Positions 19,511-32,616 of a stretch of 64,000 nt of DNA are shown here, one piece after another; position 1 is the stretch's first letter, and the number at the start of each line of letters is the position of its first letter. The DNA is from Gymnopilus junonius. Its lineage: Eukaryota; Basidiomycota; Agaricomycetes; Agaricales; Galerinaceae. The stretch lies in NCBI GenBank assembly GCA_015501075.1, contig JADNYJ010000077.1, forward strand, positions 1-64,000. The letters run 5' to 3'. The translations under genes and the position numbers were made by a program. The notes beneath the pieces were generated by a model. The model saw only the letters and a list, made by a program, of their open reading frames with translations, did no database searches and had not been told where the DNA came from.

Positions 19511-22500
19511 TCAGTTTCCGGTTTCTGCTGTCCTTCCTGTAGATCCACTAGTCTTCCTTTGTGCCATAGCGTACAGAGCCTTCTTGTCCCCACTTTCGTC
19601 AACAAGGGAGTTAAAGTATCCTCCTTCCCTTTGCAGAAGAGCTTGTGGCGTATCGTATTCGGCCTATCAGACCAACCATAGTCAGGGTTTGTAGTAATCA
19701 ATACATGAAGAACAAGAACCAGGACGTACAATTTTACCGTTATCCAAAACCATCTGGAATCGAAAGATGTCAACCACAGGAAGAACTGCTCAGCTAGAGT
19801 AGAGGCTCACGATTTTATCAGCATCCATGATCGTTTGGAGGCGGTGTGCTACAGTCAAAATAGTCACGTCTGACCCAAGTTCATTCCTCAGTGAGGCTTG
19901 AATGATGGAATCCGTCTTGTGATCTATTGTATCCGGGAATCGACAGGTAAATACGACATGTTTCGTTTTTACTCATGCAGGGACACACCGATTGCTGAAG
20001 TGGCTGATAAGAAGTTCGTCAGTGCCCAAGTGAACGAACAACGTAGATAAATACCTTCATCCAAAATCAACAACTTGCTGTTACGAACAATTGCTCGAGC
20101 AAGGGCGATAATTTGTCGCTGGCCCACGGAGAGGTTATTTCCACCGCTAGCAATGCCACTGTCAAGGGTAAGGCGTGCTTCATTCATCTCGGCCTGAAGA
20201 GTGAACAGTCCAGCAGCCTGTAAGGCACTATTCAACGTCGCGTCATCGTGTTGGTCAAAAGGGTCCAAGTTTCGTCGTAACGTTCCTATAACAGGGTTAA
20301 CGACCGGAAATCTTATGGTAAGTGCTTTCACATACCACTCAGGAGTTCTGGCTATGTACAAGACGGGTTAGAAGACAAGGAGGGCGTCGGACTCGAAACA
20401 CACCATTTGAGGTATAATTGTTATGCTAGACCTTAGGTCTTCAAGGTTGATTTTGTTGGTCGGAAGGTTATCATAGTACACGCTGCCCTCCGTGGAGATG
20501 CAACGCAGTAATGATAGTGTCAGGGTACTCTGCAATAATGTATGGTGAGGATCGTCTTCAAAATAATGGAAGGGTATAACTACCTTTCCACTACCTGTTC
20601 GGCCGACTGCGACAGAAGGTCAATTGACTGGTCCTGTCGGACAAGACGATGTGGCATACCAATTCCGACCCGCTCGCCCGACTTGACTTCAAATGAAAGA
20701 TCGTGGAGGACCTTCGGACCTGTCTACGAATCCAAGGGAGACAAATCAACGTTAGCTCTTTTCCGTGGTTAATAAAACAAACCTCAGAGTAACGCGCTGA
20801 AAGTCTTTCGACCTTCAACTCTCCAGACTTGGGCCAAGCTGCAGGTGGCTTGCCCGCTGGAGTTGATTTCGGTTCGTGTTCAATGTCAAGATACGATTGG
20901 ATCCGCTCCAAACTAGCATATTTTGTCTCAGCAACAGAGTTAGGCGATGCTGATGAAAAAAGCATACCTATTGGACTGCACTTCGAATTCGTTATACCAT
21001 CTCACGAGAAACAGAATCATGAAGCAAAACTCTACGGACATGTTCAAGGAGAACCCAATATTGGATGCATTCAAAGTTTTCCGAATTAGGAGGTACGAGG
21101 CCAGAGCTGTCGTAAATAAAGCTCCAAGCACGTTCATCCGGATGCCAATCCAGCGATCAAGATTAAAAGATGTTCTGGCAATCCTGAGGTAATGATCAAT
21201 GTGCCTGAGAGACTCTTTCTTAAAAGACTGTTGTGCGCCGTATGCGCGAATAGAGACTAGACAAAAGAAGAACATCAATACTGAAACGTAAAAGTAATGA
21301 GAATTTGCGGACAAACCCATTCCAGCAATAGCCGCACCGAAGTGAGATAAGACAGGGGATCGTGCATTGCTGCAACAAGTTTGTCAAATTGGCCCCTACA
21401 GTATTAAATGATCAAGAATTTACCTCATCTCGCGCTTCACAGACATCTGGGCTTTGAGATAGAAGTTGCCCAGATACATCCCTAACAGTGCGATAACGAG
21501 GCCAGGAAGGAAGAAAATAGGCGTGAATATGACAGGACCGGCAAGTCTGACTACCATAGAAAGCAATAGCTCAACAGTGACTCCGAAGCCCCCCGGAAGG
21601 CTACTGTCGACGGCAGCGATGTCTTGAGTACAGCGTGTGATAATACGAGCTGCGGGAGTTTCATCTAGCCAACTGCCCAGAAGCCCAGGAAAAGTCAGCT
21701 CTCAATTAGCCAAGAAATTAGAAATCAATGTTTACCGAAGAGTGGAACTCAGGATGGAATCAATGAGTTGTGCGTTGATTGTTCTTGAAGCTCTCATAGT
21801 GCCATAAATATATGTAGTATTTGCTACGGCATATGTCGCTATAGCCCCTGCAAGAATTGAGCAATAAAGAGAAAGGTAGCTAGCAACATGAATAACAATA
21901 TGAATTTAGCGAGTTTTCTACGTTCGATGGATGTTACAACTTACTATGGCACTTTGACGTCTTCAGGATTTTGGTTCTCATATTGCGAGCCCCAATAGCC
22001 CAGGAACCAGACAGCAAACATACTCCCACTATGCATCAATGTTATACCTAGCATCCACGCAAACATAAAGAAGTACGGTCGATCTCCACCAAGACCTTTC
22101 AAAAATAGCATAATAGAACGCCACGTAACGCGACCTTGAACAATTTCCTCTGATAGTATCAGTTTTCCGCCGCTTTTTGACACATCTTCCTTTTTGACAG
22201 CGTCCACAACCTCCTCCTCGACCAGGGCTTCATCGATCTCCTGTTCGATTTGTTGAGCGAGGAGGGGGTCTTCAAGGGCTGCTGAGATATCTGTGCCAAC
22301 TTCATGTACATATCCATCGATGCTGACGGAAATGGTATTGTTTGCGATAGGGCTTGTAAGAGCAACGTTATGAGTCTGAATGACGAGTGAGCAACAATTT
22401 TTCTATACGAAAACTCTGAAGGACGAACCACTAGTATGACAGTTCTTCCGCGAATCAAATCACCCTTAAGGCAGTTTTCAACGATCCATTTTGACCTTCA

Positions 22501-25500
22501 GGGGCATTCAGTTAATAGCTGCATAAACCCAGAACAGGAATGCAAGAAATCACGTATGGACGTCTAGCGCAGCCAGCACATCGTCAAGCAAAATAATCTC
22601 GGCGGATGAATACACAGCCCGTGCTAAGGTAACACGCGCTTTTTGGCCACCGCTAGCTTTGAATTTCAGCGAATATCCGGCATAGGTACTAACGTCGACC
22701 ACTTGCCTTAGAGTAAGACCTTTCTCACCAACTTCCGTCATGTCACCCGCCTCGAAGAGCTCTATATCCCTTTTCAGCGCACACTGGTAAATGACTGGTA
22801 GAAGGTCAGTATCGTGCTGACAAGCTGAATGACATCCATTACCGGTTTGATAGCGTTCTTCATCATATCGAGATCCGAACAAGATATTATCCCTGATGGT
22901 CTCATTTTGTACCCAAGATTCTTGAGCTGCATATGCAATGCCACCAGTACGGGGAAGATTGTACCAGGAGTGTACAGACGTAGGGACGAAGTGCATTTCA
23001 CCTGAGAGGACAAATTACTAGTCGGCAGACGTATGTGGTCCAATTAGGAGGACGCGTTACCGAGCAAGGCCATTAGAATAGAGGTCTTCCCAGAACCACT
23101 GGAATGTTATTAGTAAATGCCTGAATGCCTCAAGTGCTCAGGCATCTCACGTTGGACCGACAATTAGATTCACACAACCTTTCTTGAACGCGAGGTTGCC
23201 CTCGATGCGTAGGCGGAAAGCCCTTGCATTCGGTGTCTCGGTTCCATCCTCGACGTCGTTTGACCACGAGAAAACAGCGTCGTTGAAGCCTATTACGTGG
23301 TCATCATTGACAATCGTGGACACTCCAGGTTCCGTCTTGCGAATAAAGTCGTCCAGTAATTCCGTCTGAGTAAGGAAGTGGCCTATACGTTCCAACGAAA
23401 CTTTGCCTAACGGGTGGAAAGAGGGTTAACAAATAAATGTGCGACGCTTAGGCCATATAACGCGCCTTTCAAGCTTGAGACAACCAACCACGAAGTTCTA
23501 CGCATAAGGCCCCGTACAATATCGAACACTGCCATGCTTGAGAAGACCTTCGAGGCTGCGATAGGGTTGAGATAAGGTCCTGGTAAATTCAAAAATCAAA
23601 GTGCACTGACCATTCAAGCTTTGCTTCATGATCAACGTATACGTAGCATAGGTAATTATCATGGTGATAGTAGGAATAAAGGAACTTGTATGCGAGTACC
23701 GTTAGATTTTAGGAGTGGAATGGAAGATTCACACTTGCTTGATAACATTGTTCGTTAAATTCGTCATCTTATAGTATAGTGTTGTGAATGAATGCAATAG
23801 GTCTGAAGATACACAGCAGAATTCACCTTACTTTTCCAGACCCAACTGAGCTCATCCTCGCGCTTTTGCTTGAGGGTGTCGCTCATCTTTTTCTCCCAGC
23901 CGAAAAGCTTGATCATACGGAGCACTCCGATCGCTGGGGGATGTCGGCGTCAGTATCGGCCTTCTCATTGTAGGGGGAGGTGGGGACCAATAACATACTT
24001 TCCGTTACGGACTGAACTCTAGCATCTGTCTGAATGAAAAAGTATTAGCAGATCATAACTAGATCTGCTCAATATATCTCACTTTCTCCAGCTTTTTGCC
24101 TTGAATTGTTTGCATGCGTTTGGCCAAAAGTCCGGGAACCGGAACCATCAGAACAATGCTTGTAAAACCGACTATTGCACTAAAATCTCATTGATAAGTG
24201 ATTCGTAAACTTTAAGTCATGGCATACCTCCAGCCGAGGACTTCATAAAGAAAAACCATGGACAGGATAAGTTCCAAAGGAACTGAAACGACTGCATCAT
24301 TCAATCTAGTAAATGGCGGCGTTGTAAGAAAGAAGAACACAGATAACATACCAACCACGAGGAAATCGTTCGCGCCAATAATATTATCCAAATCCACAGA
24401 AGCCAATGTGTTGATCCTGCCAATCAGGTTATTCTTCTTTTGTGAATCTGCCTCGGGCGGCGCAGCAGCCTCGGAAGGATCCACCCTGCCCTTTCCCTTC
24501 ACAGACGTGGCAGTAGTTTCAGTTTGCACCGACTGCGCTTCATTTTCCTGGGCGCTAGAATCTGAAATAGATCCTTCGTCGGGAGAACCTGTTTGTGTGA
24601 CTGCAGTAGAGGTAGACGTCGTCGCTTCCGCCTTGAACCTGATCCGGAAGGCGTGTTCGAAAACAAGTTGGGTCAATATCGCCTGGGTTCGAGCTAAAGC
24701 CATTGCTCCGAAATTCGTGTATGCTTGGAAGAAGACGGACATAAGAAATGGTCCAGAGAAGAGGCACACAACCCAAAACCATGGGCGAACGTAATCGTCA
24801 CTACCGTTTGATTCAAGTGAGCTGGAAAGTCATTTAATCCATTGGATAGAAGAGAAAAAATGCAACCAAAGCCATACGTCAATATTCTGTTGATCGCAAG
24901 AGGGGATACAAATTGACAGGCAGAGTATAGCGCAATACTAACGGCCATTGCTAAGTACTCCCAGGCTACAGAAATGAGCCGTTAGCGAAGCGTTCGTAAT
25001 GATTTTCAAATGACATACAGAAAACTCTCATCAAACCGAAGAAGAGATGTCTCCTTTTTGCGCCATGGAATTCATCAAGGTGCTTTAGATGAGGATTCAC
25101 TTCAGAAAAATGCGAGATGCGTCATGTGCGATGGCTTACAGGGAAAGCGCGATCTATGAGGTTTTTTGAATAGTCATAATCCGCAAGAGGAGGGAGCCGA
25201 TCGTAAGGAAGATGTGGTACACTATAAGCTTCACTAATCACAGGATCCAAAAAGCTGAAGACCATCAAAGAGAACAAAGAAGCTGTTTGCTCCGGATTAA
25301 GAACTTCCATCGGATTCTGTTAAGGGTGTGAGTTGCATACTGCCAGAGTACATATATGGCTCTTGCTGACCTTGGGATCCACAGGAATATATTGACGAGG
25401 GATGGATAACGGTACAATGACAGCCGTGAATGTTAGGACGGACAATTTAGTCCACAGGATAGAGCCTTCCGATATATCCACGGGCTTTTTCGTGTAGGTA

Positions 25501-26218
25501 GCAAGGGGCCAAAAATCGCGATAGCAATATACTCCAAACGTGGTAAGCATAACAAGATTACAATGACGCGTCAGAACTTGACTCCGTTTACTAGATATGA
25601 GGGAAGCTGCAGCTAGGAAGGCCGTGTAACACTGGTGAATGAAAGATCAACACCTAGACGAAGAAGAAACCGCTGTTAACATACATAAGTGACCGCCATT
25701 GCAAACTCCTGCATATTGCTAAGGTGGAATATCGACACCGGTGGATTGTTTTGATTAGCTTTCCGACTAGCAAAGAGGGTGACGACAGATAAGGCGAACG
25801 ACGTCAGACAGCCTAAAAGGCGTGTCACTTTGAAGGCGAGAATTGTGGGTCCCACTTGAGAACGAGCGAAGAGCTTAAGCTTGCTATGTAGACCCTGAGG
25901 ACGAACATCCTCTTCAGTTGATTTTGCAAAGTTCTCTTCGGACGGGTCACGAGCAGACCTAAGCCAAAATGCTGCCTGTATTAGAAGCAACACTCCAGAC
26001 AAGCAAGCTGATACGAGGGGCAGGATGAGCCATCTGAGAGACATGAAAATCAGTCCTGTTCAAAGATAAGACATGTATTGACGAACATACACATCTTCCT
26101 CAATCTTCACATTTTGTAACTTGGTCGAAGTCAGCGTGTCAAGCCAGCCCGAATTCGACTGGTAAAAGAAAGGCACTGTCATTGGTGTGGCCGTTGTGCG
26201 ATTTGCAAAGCCTTCCAT
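19511..26218 (-). CDS. ABCC-type (MRP) full ABC transporter
   Basis: A many-exon gene from the ATG at 26218 to a TGA at 19511-19513, about 1,500 residues. The N-terminus (MEGFANRTTATPMTVPFFYQ, then WLILPLVSACLSGVLLLIQA) starts a TMD0 membrane domain. TMD1 follows, with an acidic/Ser-rich cytosolic insert. NBD1 has Walker A GPTGSGKT (split by an intron near 23100-23145), signature SGGQKARVTLARA and Walker B IILLDDVLAALD, where Asp replaces the catalytic Glu as in ABCC proteins. Next come a linker, TMD2 (GGDRPYFFMFAWMLGITLM) and NBD2, with Walker A GRTGSGKS, signature LSVGQRQIIALARA, canonical LLILDEATSAID and H-loop VAHRLQTIMDADK. All junctions I followed keep the frame. It would export conjugates, drugs or organic anions across the plasma or vacuolar membrane. 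It is flanked by direct duplicates. Confidence 0.88.
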
Positions 26219-27840
26219 AATGGAGCTCAGGTTTATGTTACCCGAATGTTCGTGGAGGGAGATGAAGGAGGTTGAATGGATGGACTGGTCGCAGGTTTAA
26301 GGATGTGTATAACAAGGTTATAATTATCGCACTCCGCACCGTGGGCCGGGAATACACCGCGTGTATGAGGGACATATCCTACACATATCAAGTAAAAACC
26401 TTGAACTTTTTCCTGAGTACGGTTAACGGTGACCTAACCTAATCATCTGGCATGATATTTTTATGCTGTTGCACAGTATGGGGTTAGAGTCGCATGCTCT
26501 ATTATGTTTGGCGTGGACAAACTGGTTGGGGAGTTGGTAAAGCGGAGTCACTGGATGCCTTATTTGCACCTTCTAATATCTAATATCTGTCTGGATTCTG
26601 AAAAAAAAAATAAGTACGATTAAATGTGAGTGCGTGAAAATCCAAAAAAAATCCCACTGGTACACATAGTTTTTTCCCGAAATTGCCCAGTTTAGGGTAC
26701 ATACGCATCTTCACGTTTGCAGAAAGATATCAAACTGTCAGCTAGGATGACTATGATGGCTCACATGCAGGAGATGGCGTGATGGTAGAATTTATTCGGA
26801 GTCAGCTGCAAATGTTGATTTCACTCCCTTCAAACTCCCTCACCAATTTTCAATGGACGAAATGCTGTCCAATGTCGCGCATAGATTGAACATGGGATAC
26901 GAGTGAGGGTATCGTTTGACTTTGAAGTCCAAGTTCAAGAAGTCTGTGACACTATAGAATCGAATAGTCACTCCACGTGAATCTGCTGCTGAACGCGCTG
27001 GGACGCGTGTATACTAATACCTTTTACATAATGGCCGTCGTTTGTAGGATTGTTGGCTATTACCTCGCAACTGGAAATGCAGCAGAAGCAGCACAGAGGG
27101 AAAATGTAACCAGGTTGCAGCCAAGGTCGATCTCCACCGTTCGTCGCGTTCTGGCAGCCGAGTAGCACGAAAAATTGCCTTCTTCACTCCTAACCATAAA
27201 CATCTTCGACAAGCATGGGCGAGGATGTTCCTTTGCGGAGGCAAGAAGGGGCCATTGCTGGTGATGGAGTGCTCGGGTGGGGAAGGTAGTGGAATGAACT
27301 CAAAACGGTATCGAGAGCAGGTTTTTAGAGGCGGCCTTTTCGCAGTTTTACACTCATATGAAGTACAAGAGGAAACGCCTTCGATACCAGCAAAACAGTG
27401 CCGCGTGTCATTACAGGAAATCGGCAATGAAGTAGTTTGAAGATCACCACATACCCTCATCTTCCACGCTCTGAACTTCCTGATCATACTCCCATGGAAC
27501 CATTTGGCTCAAGCATAAACCCGTTTTACGCAGTCGTGAGGATACTCCTACGACTGCTGACGAACTCAGAGAAGCACTTCAGCAAGCTTAGTATGGATAT
27601 GATTAAATATCATATTAGCGGGGCGCCAGATCGCGTTTCTGCTGTATGTGTCACAAAAAGCGGTCATATTGTCCTCTAGATGACTGTACGTGTACATACC
27701 TTCCTATGTTTTCTCTCGACTACAGCGACTCGCGATCATTGACTAGCCCCTAATTCAGGACGCGTCTCAAATAACCCCACGTGATACCCAAAATGGGCAA
27801 GCGACTTTTCTTGTGAACCACCACCAAAAGGCATCTGTCG
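26219..27840. other. Intergenic, 5' side of ABC transporter
   Basis: 1.6 kb with no gene I can support. Open frames at 27014-27487 (minus) and 27437-27679 (plus) have no domain, no splice logic and atypical composition. The region near 26218-26350 should hold the ABC promoter. Confidence 0.4.
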
Positions 27841-28808
27841 AACACGCTTCTCTAGTTGACAATCTACCTTTGCCCTGAAGAAATACTACCGCGACATTCT
27901 GCACTCCGTAGCTCAATCGATAAAGTGGAGACAATTGAGTCCTGGTGCTGCGCACGGAGTTTCTCGAGCTTCGAGTAGTAAAGAACTGAAGGTTATATGA
28001 AGTGCAAAGTGACGTGAAAACCTTGCTATACCTTTCAAGTTACTTTGAACGGAACTCTCACATATATCGTCTTCACAAGTTCACAAGTTTCAAAGTAAGC
28101 ATATCTCAGCTATCAGATTGGCCAGTAATTTTATCTTCACTTTATTCTATCCTCGCCTACGACATGAAGATAAGACATAGAATAAACTTTCGTTTGTCAA
28201 AAAGAAATTCTCGCCGTGACCTTCTATCTGGCCATCAATGAAGGAGAAATACTCTCTCAAATTATTTCCTCGAGCCATATAAAATCCCCTGTTTCTCACC
28301 CAGGCAAGACAGTCCCCCAAGACTACATCACTCAAACATGCCAGCAGTCGAGATAGCATCCTTCACTGCTACCAAAGCTTTCCTTTCCGATGTTTCCACC
28401 GCAGCCTTCGACAAAGCCATCGACGCCGTCAAAGAGACCGATGGATGCTCAAGGTTGGTTTCTCTGCCGATCAGTGACGTCTTTGAAATATCTTAGGCAG
28501 TTCCTTAGCGTTTATCACGGGTTTCAGCAGGATGACAAGACACGCGCATACGTGCTTATTGGTAAAACTGACCTTTCTTTTTCATTGGCATTGATGCTCA
28601 CTGTTTTTGCAGTCTGGGACTCCTAGAGACATATGTCAACGCGACTAAAAGCGAGGGCCTTTCTGTCCTCAAGGTCGAATCAAACAAACTAGGACTATCC
28701 TTTGACGACATCTCCATTCAGCTCGTTGCTCTTGACGATGACCCGTCCCCACTCCTCGATGCTCCGCTCACGATCTGTGGTTCTATCAGCCCAAGCTAGG
28801 ACACACAG
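27841..28808 (+). repeat. Direct duplication, right copy (partner 17983-18917)
   Basis: Same orientation as the left copy and about 9.9 kb away, with the ABC transporter gene in between. Block B (28219-28808) matches 18319-18917 almost base for base. Differences include a 7-bp gap (ATAATCT) and two single-base losses inside the coding part. Confidence 0.8.
28278..28283 (+). promoter_or_regulatory. TATA box of ABM-like copy 3
   Basis: TATAAA in the same context and at the same 55-60 bp distance from the ATG as in copy 2. Confidence 0.6.
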
Positions 28809-29126
28809 AGGCGGAATTGATTTCATTCGTTCAGGCCTTCTACATCCAGGCCGAGAATAATGAGTACATCGATTTACAGCCTGCAGACCTTGCCATTTGG
28901 GCCTTAGGGGTTAGCAAACCGAAGACCGCATCGAACGTTTACCTTGTAGGTTGGAAAGGTGTAGAGGTATGCTGCGTTTATGAAGAAATCTTGATGCCGA
29001 TGACTCACAGTTAACCACTAGCACCGCAAGACGGCCTTGAACAAAAGGTCCTACGCGGACTGCGTGAAATCAGTATTCGAACTTGCAGAATTTGAGGTCA
29101 AAGTTCTGTTCTTGACCAAGGCTTAA
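28338..29126 (+). pseudogene. ABM-like barrel protein, copy 3, two one-base losses
   Basis: Exon plan as in copy 2: 28338-28453, 28509-28561, 28613 to about 28967, then a last exon ending at the TAA 29124-29126. Compared with copy 2, one base is missing near 28623-28626 (TCCTAGAG against TCCTATGAG, which creates an early stop) and one near 28770 (GCTCACGATC against GCTCACTGATC). The 3' half is distinct from copy 2 but well formed: EYIDLQPADLAIWALGVSK, then TASNVYLVGWKGVE and, in the last exon, VKSVFELAEFEVKVLFLTKA. If the losses are real the gene is a recent pseudogene; the unbroken 3' half fits that. Confidence 0.6.
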
Positions 29127-30068
29127 GGAATTAGATACACAGTATGGGATTGGATGTTAAATACACGTCAATGACAAATACCAAGATAAACCCGCTGAAG
29201 TTCAAGGGACGTGGGTGCTGTTGATCTTCGCTCCTTGGTCTTCCGGTGCCAAATCTAAGAGTGACCCCTTGAATTGGTGCATTTATCGGATGGGCCTGCC
29301 GTGAATCAATTAAACAGATATCCGGAGAATTTACTCCCACACCAGCCTTTAATTTATAAAGCCATGGTCAAGCAAATCTGCTCTACATTCGTGCCGTTCT
29401 TCGCAAAAGTCTCAAAGGCAGGGAAGTTTTCAACTAATTTTGCAAAGGTTCTTAAAAATAGTGAAGTACTGTCCAAATTTGGTCCAAATTCGCACTATTA
29501 CGATATCTGGGGGGTTGAAGCGGCAAGACGCAAGACGCGTCTTAAATTACCCACACGTGATACGTGACGCGCCGGTTGCCACTCCACGTCCCAATTTGAA
29601 TCTGGATCTGAAATCCTGTCGCTTAGATGGTCTTTGCAAACCAGTGCTGTGTTGCCTTGTGATTGAACCACCACCTCCTTCTTCTTTTCGTTCTACATAT
29701 CTTTTTTGACGAATACGCTGCGGGCGTAGTCTTTCCTGCTAGTATACATACATAATTCGGCGGCTTCTTCAAGTTCTGGGGCTGACGTCGGAGGCGTCTA
29801 AATTTCTGACGCACCCCACCGCAGAGCACCACGCCACACAGCGGTCGGCGTACTTATAACGAAAAGGTGACGGCACAATTACCATCAAGCTTCAAGGCTT
29901 TTGAAATAATATTAAATCAATAAAAAGGTATGTTACATCCGAGTCTCCCTTCCGAACTTGAAATTTCTGAACTGAACATCTCGCTTCAAAGATTCAAGTT
30001 GGACACTTCACTTGATTAGCTTGCATCGTTCTCGAATTAGACATCGCATACTTAGATCCCTAGTCGCG
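29127..30068. other. Intergenic, no supported gene
   Basis: A plus-strand frame at 29274-29567 and others are open, but resemble no family. The right end (about 29880-30068) is the likely promoter and leader of the p34 homologue. Confidence 0.4.
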
Positions 30069-32375
30069 ATGGGATCTGATACAGCTTCAGCTTCAGCTTC
30101 GGAAGCTGCACTTTCAAGCCTCACTTCCACTCCTGATCCAGACGCTGCACTGGACTTGGACATGGATCGGGAGCTGGACGCACTAGAATTAGACGAGGGG
30201 TGTAGGATCTTGACGATTTCAGCGTCGGTGGATGCTGCGAAGGAGTTTGTTGGACGTGAGCTTCCTTTGTCTTTTGCTATGGTGGGGATGAGTATTAACT
30301 CGTGGTATTGATACAGTACTCAAAGCACGTTCCACTCCATTTCGCCAGGCTCCTCCTCCTCCCGCCCCTTCGAGCACCTCAAGTACCACTTCAATCCCAC
30401 ACATCATCCCATACACCCTTGCAAACAGGTACTACACCGCCGATCTACATTTCGCACTGTGGCCGCTCGATGGAGCGGCAGGGGCGGGCGGTGTCTTGCG
30501 TGGGGGTGTCTTCAAGCAATTTGGCGTTATTGGGTATCACCAACCGCAAGGAGAGGAAGGAGGGGAAGTTGCCGCCTGCGGTGATTTTCGTCTGGGTCGA
30601 TGGGGAGGTGGGTAATCCCTTTTTTTTTCACTTTCTTTTCTTTCGACTTTGCTTTTCATCTTTGCCCCTGAGTAATGACTCTAAGCTTTCATCTCCTCTC
30701 ATCTAATTGGATGATGGAGGAGCTCCTGCATTTTCTTTCTTTCTGTTCTTTCTTTGTATTTGGCATGAATACGGAATAATTTTATTGACTACTTTTATTT
30801 TATCGTTTTTTTTGCGTATAGCCATACGCGAAACATGTCGAACAACTATCGCAGATGATGCAGGTGGGAGGATACGAACCAGAAGTCTGTCTAGCCGTGC
30901 GGATACCCAAGAGGGCGGCTGCAGCGGCAGCGGCGGATGTGTCTCTATCTGCGCCTCAAGCAGTGTCAGAACCAGCAGACGCAGATAAATCGGAAGATGG
31001 GGAAGAGGAGGAAGACAACGCGGATATCGACAGCACACTCATGTCGTTCGGGTTCGAATACGTGGATGCTACTCAGGAGACGACGAGAACGAGTATGCGG
31101 GAGGCAGATGGTCAGTTCATTCTTGCAATGGCTTACCTCTTCTTTAAAATCTAATTATTATAAATATATGATATAGATATCGACATCCCAGGTCTTCCGA
31201 GGGTATTCGACGCGCTGAGCACGATAATGTGGCCTTCGATGCGCACACCCGCTGAGAAAGTAAAGGGAAAAGCTAAAACGACAACAGGAGGATCTTCCAG
31301 CACCACCAAGATTGCTCATCATGAGGAGCGGATTTTGATTATGGAGGAGCTTTTGTCTGTTTCTGAGATTTCGGGGCTGGGGGGGTGGACAGGGAGTGTT
31401 TTGATTGGGCAGGAGGAGGAGGAGGTTGAGGTGGTGGAAGGTGGGGGTGAGGGTGATGAAGAGCTTGGGACGCCTGTTGAGTTTAATTATGGGTTTGAGA
31501 GGAGGGGTGATGCGCCTTGGTTGACTGGGAGTGGGAGTGGAAGTGGGATGAGCAGGAGACAGATGCCGGGGCAAGGGAATTTGAGCCTTGCATCCACAGG
31601 AGGAGAGGGAAGAGGAGAGCTGACGGCGTCGCCTACGGATATGAATAGCCTCTCTCCGTTTGGCTTTGGCGAGATGGCGGAAAATGGACAGCAGAAGACG
31701 TCTATTTCCATGGGGTTTGAGGACGATTTTACGGTTTTTGTGTCTGCTCCTCCGCTTGGTGCAGCTTCCAATACCAGTGTTGCTGAAGGGGAGGAGGAGG
31801 GGGACCACGCGTTTAAAGGCGGCTTGGGGCACGACTTGCACTTGCATGCGGGTTTGAATCCGTATAGGTCGTTGGGCTCTGTGTCTGATTTCGGGGGGAG
31901 TGATTTTGGGGATGAGCACGGTCATGCGCATGTGTATGAGACGCTTGAAGACGCAGACGGGGAGGGGTGGGAGGATAGGGATGAGAAGGAGTGGGAGGAG
32001 GAGGGGTTAGAGGAAGAGGAGGAGGAGGAGGGACTGCCGTCGAAGGATGAGATTAGGCAGACTGCTGCTAGGATTTTCGGGGGTGTGAGTGTCGGAAAAG
32101 GCAAGGAGAGGGAAGTGAAAGGGATGTTTGGCAAGGCTTCGGATGTGTTGAAAGCGCAGCAGCAGGAGCATCCCAGTGCTGCTATGAGGGAGCGCATGAT
32201 GCGACTAGGCGGGATGGCGGCTGCCCTGGAGGAAGAGGCTGAGTTTGATCTGGAGAGGGTGCTGCACTCGTTGCAGGCTATGAGGAGCGAGATTGGGGAT
32301 ATTGAGGATGAGGATGAGAAAAGGAGGATGGCGGCGCGGGTTGCGCTTGGGCTGGTGTATGGGCTTGAGCATTGA
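30069..32375 (+). CDS. Alpha/gamma-adaptin-binding protein p34 homologue (Irc6/AAGAB-like)
   Basis: Five exons give about 635 residues: 30069-30255, 30317-30492, 30551-30607, 30822-31110 and 31177-32375. p34 proteins are chaperone-like, Rab-related factors that help assemble AP-1/AP-2 adaptor complexes. Matching features are CRILTISASVDAAKEF, TLANRYYTADLHFAL, LPPAVIFVWVDGE, PYAKHVEQLSQMMQ, MSFGFEYVD and DIPGLPRVFDALSTIMWPSM. The C-terminal adaptin-binding helix is EEAEFDLERVLHSLQAMRSE plus RMAARVALGLVYGLE. Between them lies a long Gly/Glu/Ser-rich insert of low complexity (about 31320-32100). The short third exon depends on an intron at 30493-30550 with an atypical GTCTTG donor and AAG acceptor; without it the frame breaks. 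Start ATG 30069 is in frame with an earlier ATG at 30012. Confidence 0.75.
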
Positions 32376-32616
32376 TTTGTACAGACATACGCTATAGATG
32401 GCCGATATGCTCGGTTTCGGTGCCTTTATGCAGTATGAAAATTCATTATGGTGATGACGGCAACAAGGGCCAGGGGCTTTTTGGTTATGGGAACTTGCCG
32501 GTTACTGTCCATACGCGCCATATGATCAGCGAACCGACTCCACGCACAACTCGTCCTCTTTTCCTTTTTTCCCTTTTTTTTCTTGGTTCATTTGATTGCG
32601 CTCTTTCCTGAATGTC

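Noticed and set aside
27014..27487. 157-codon minus-strand open frame beside the ABC transporter
   Set aside because: Arg/Cys/Leu-rich without a family pattern. It overlaps a plus-strand frame of similar quality, so chance is likely.
30493..30550. Apparent frameshift in the p34 homologue
   Set aside because: A 58-nt GT-AG intron with matching phase explains it, so I did not count it among the indels.
31158..31931. 257-codon minus-strand open frame
   Set aside because: Antisense shadow of the low-complexity Gly/Glu-rich exon of the p34 homologue. Its Pro/Leu/Arg composition is what the complement of such codons gives.
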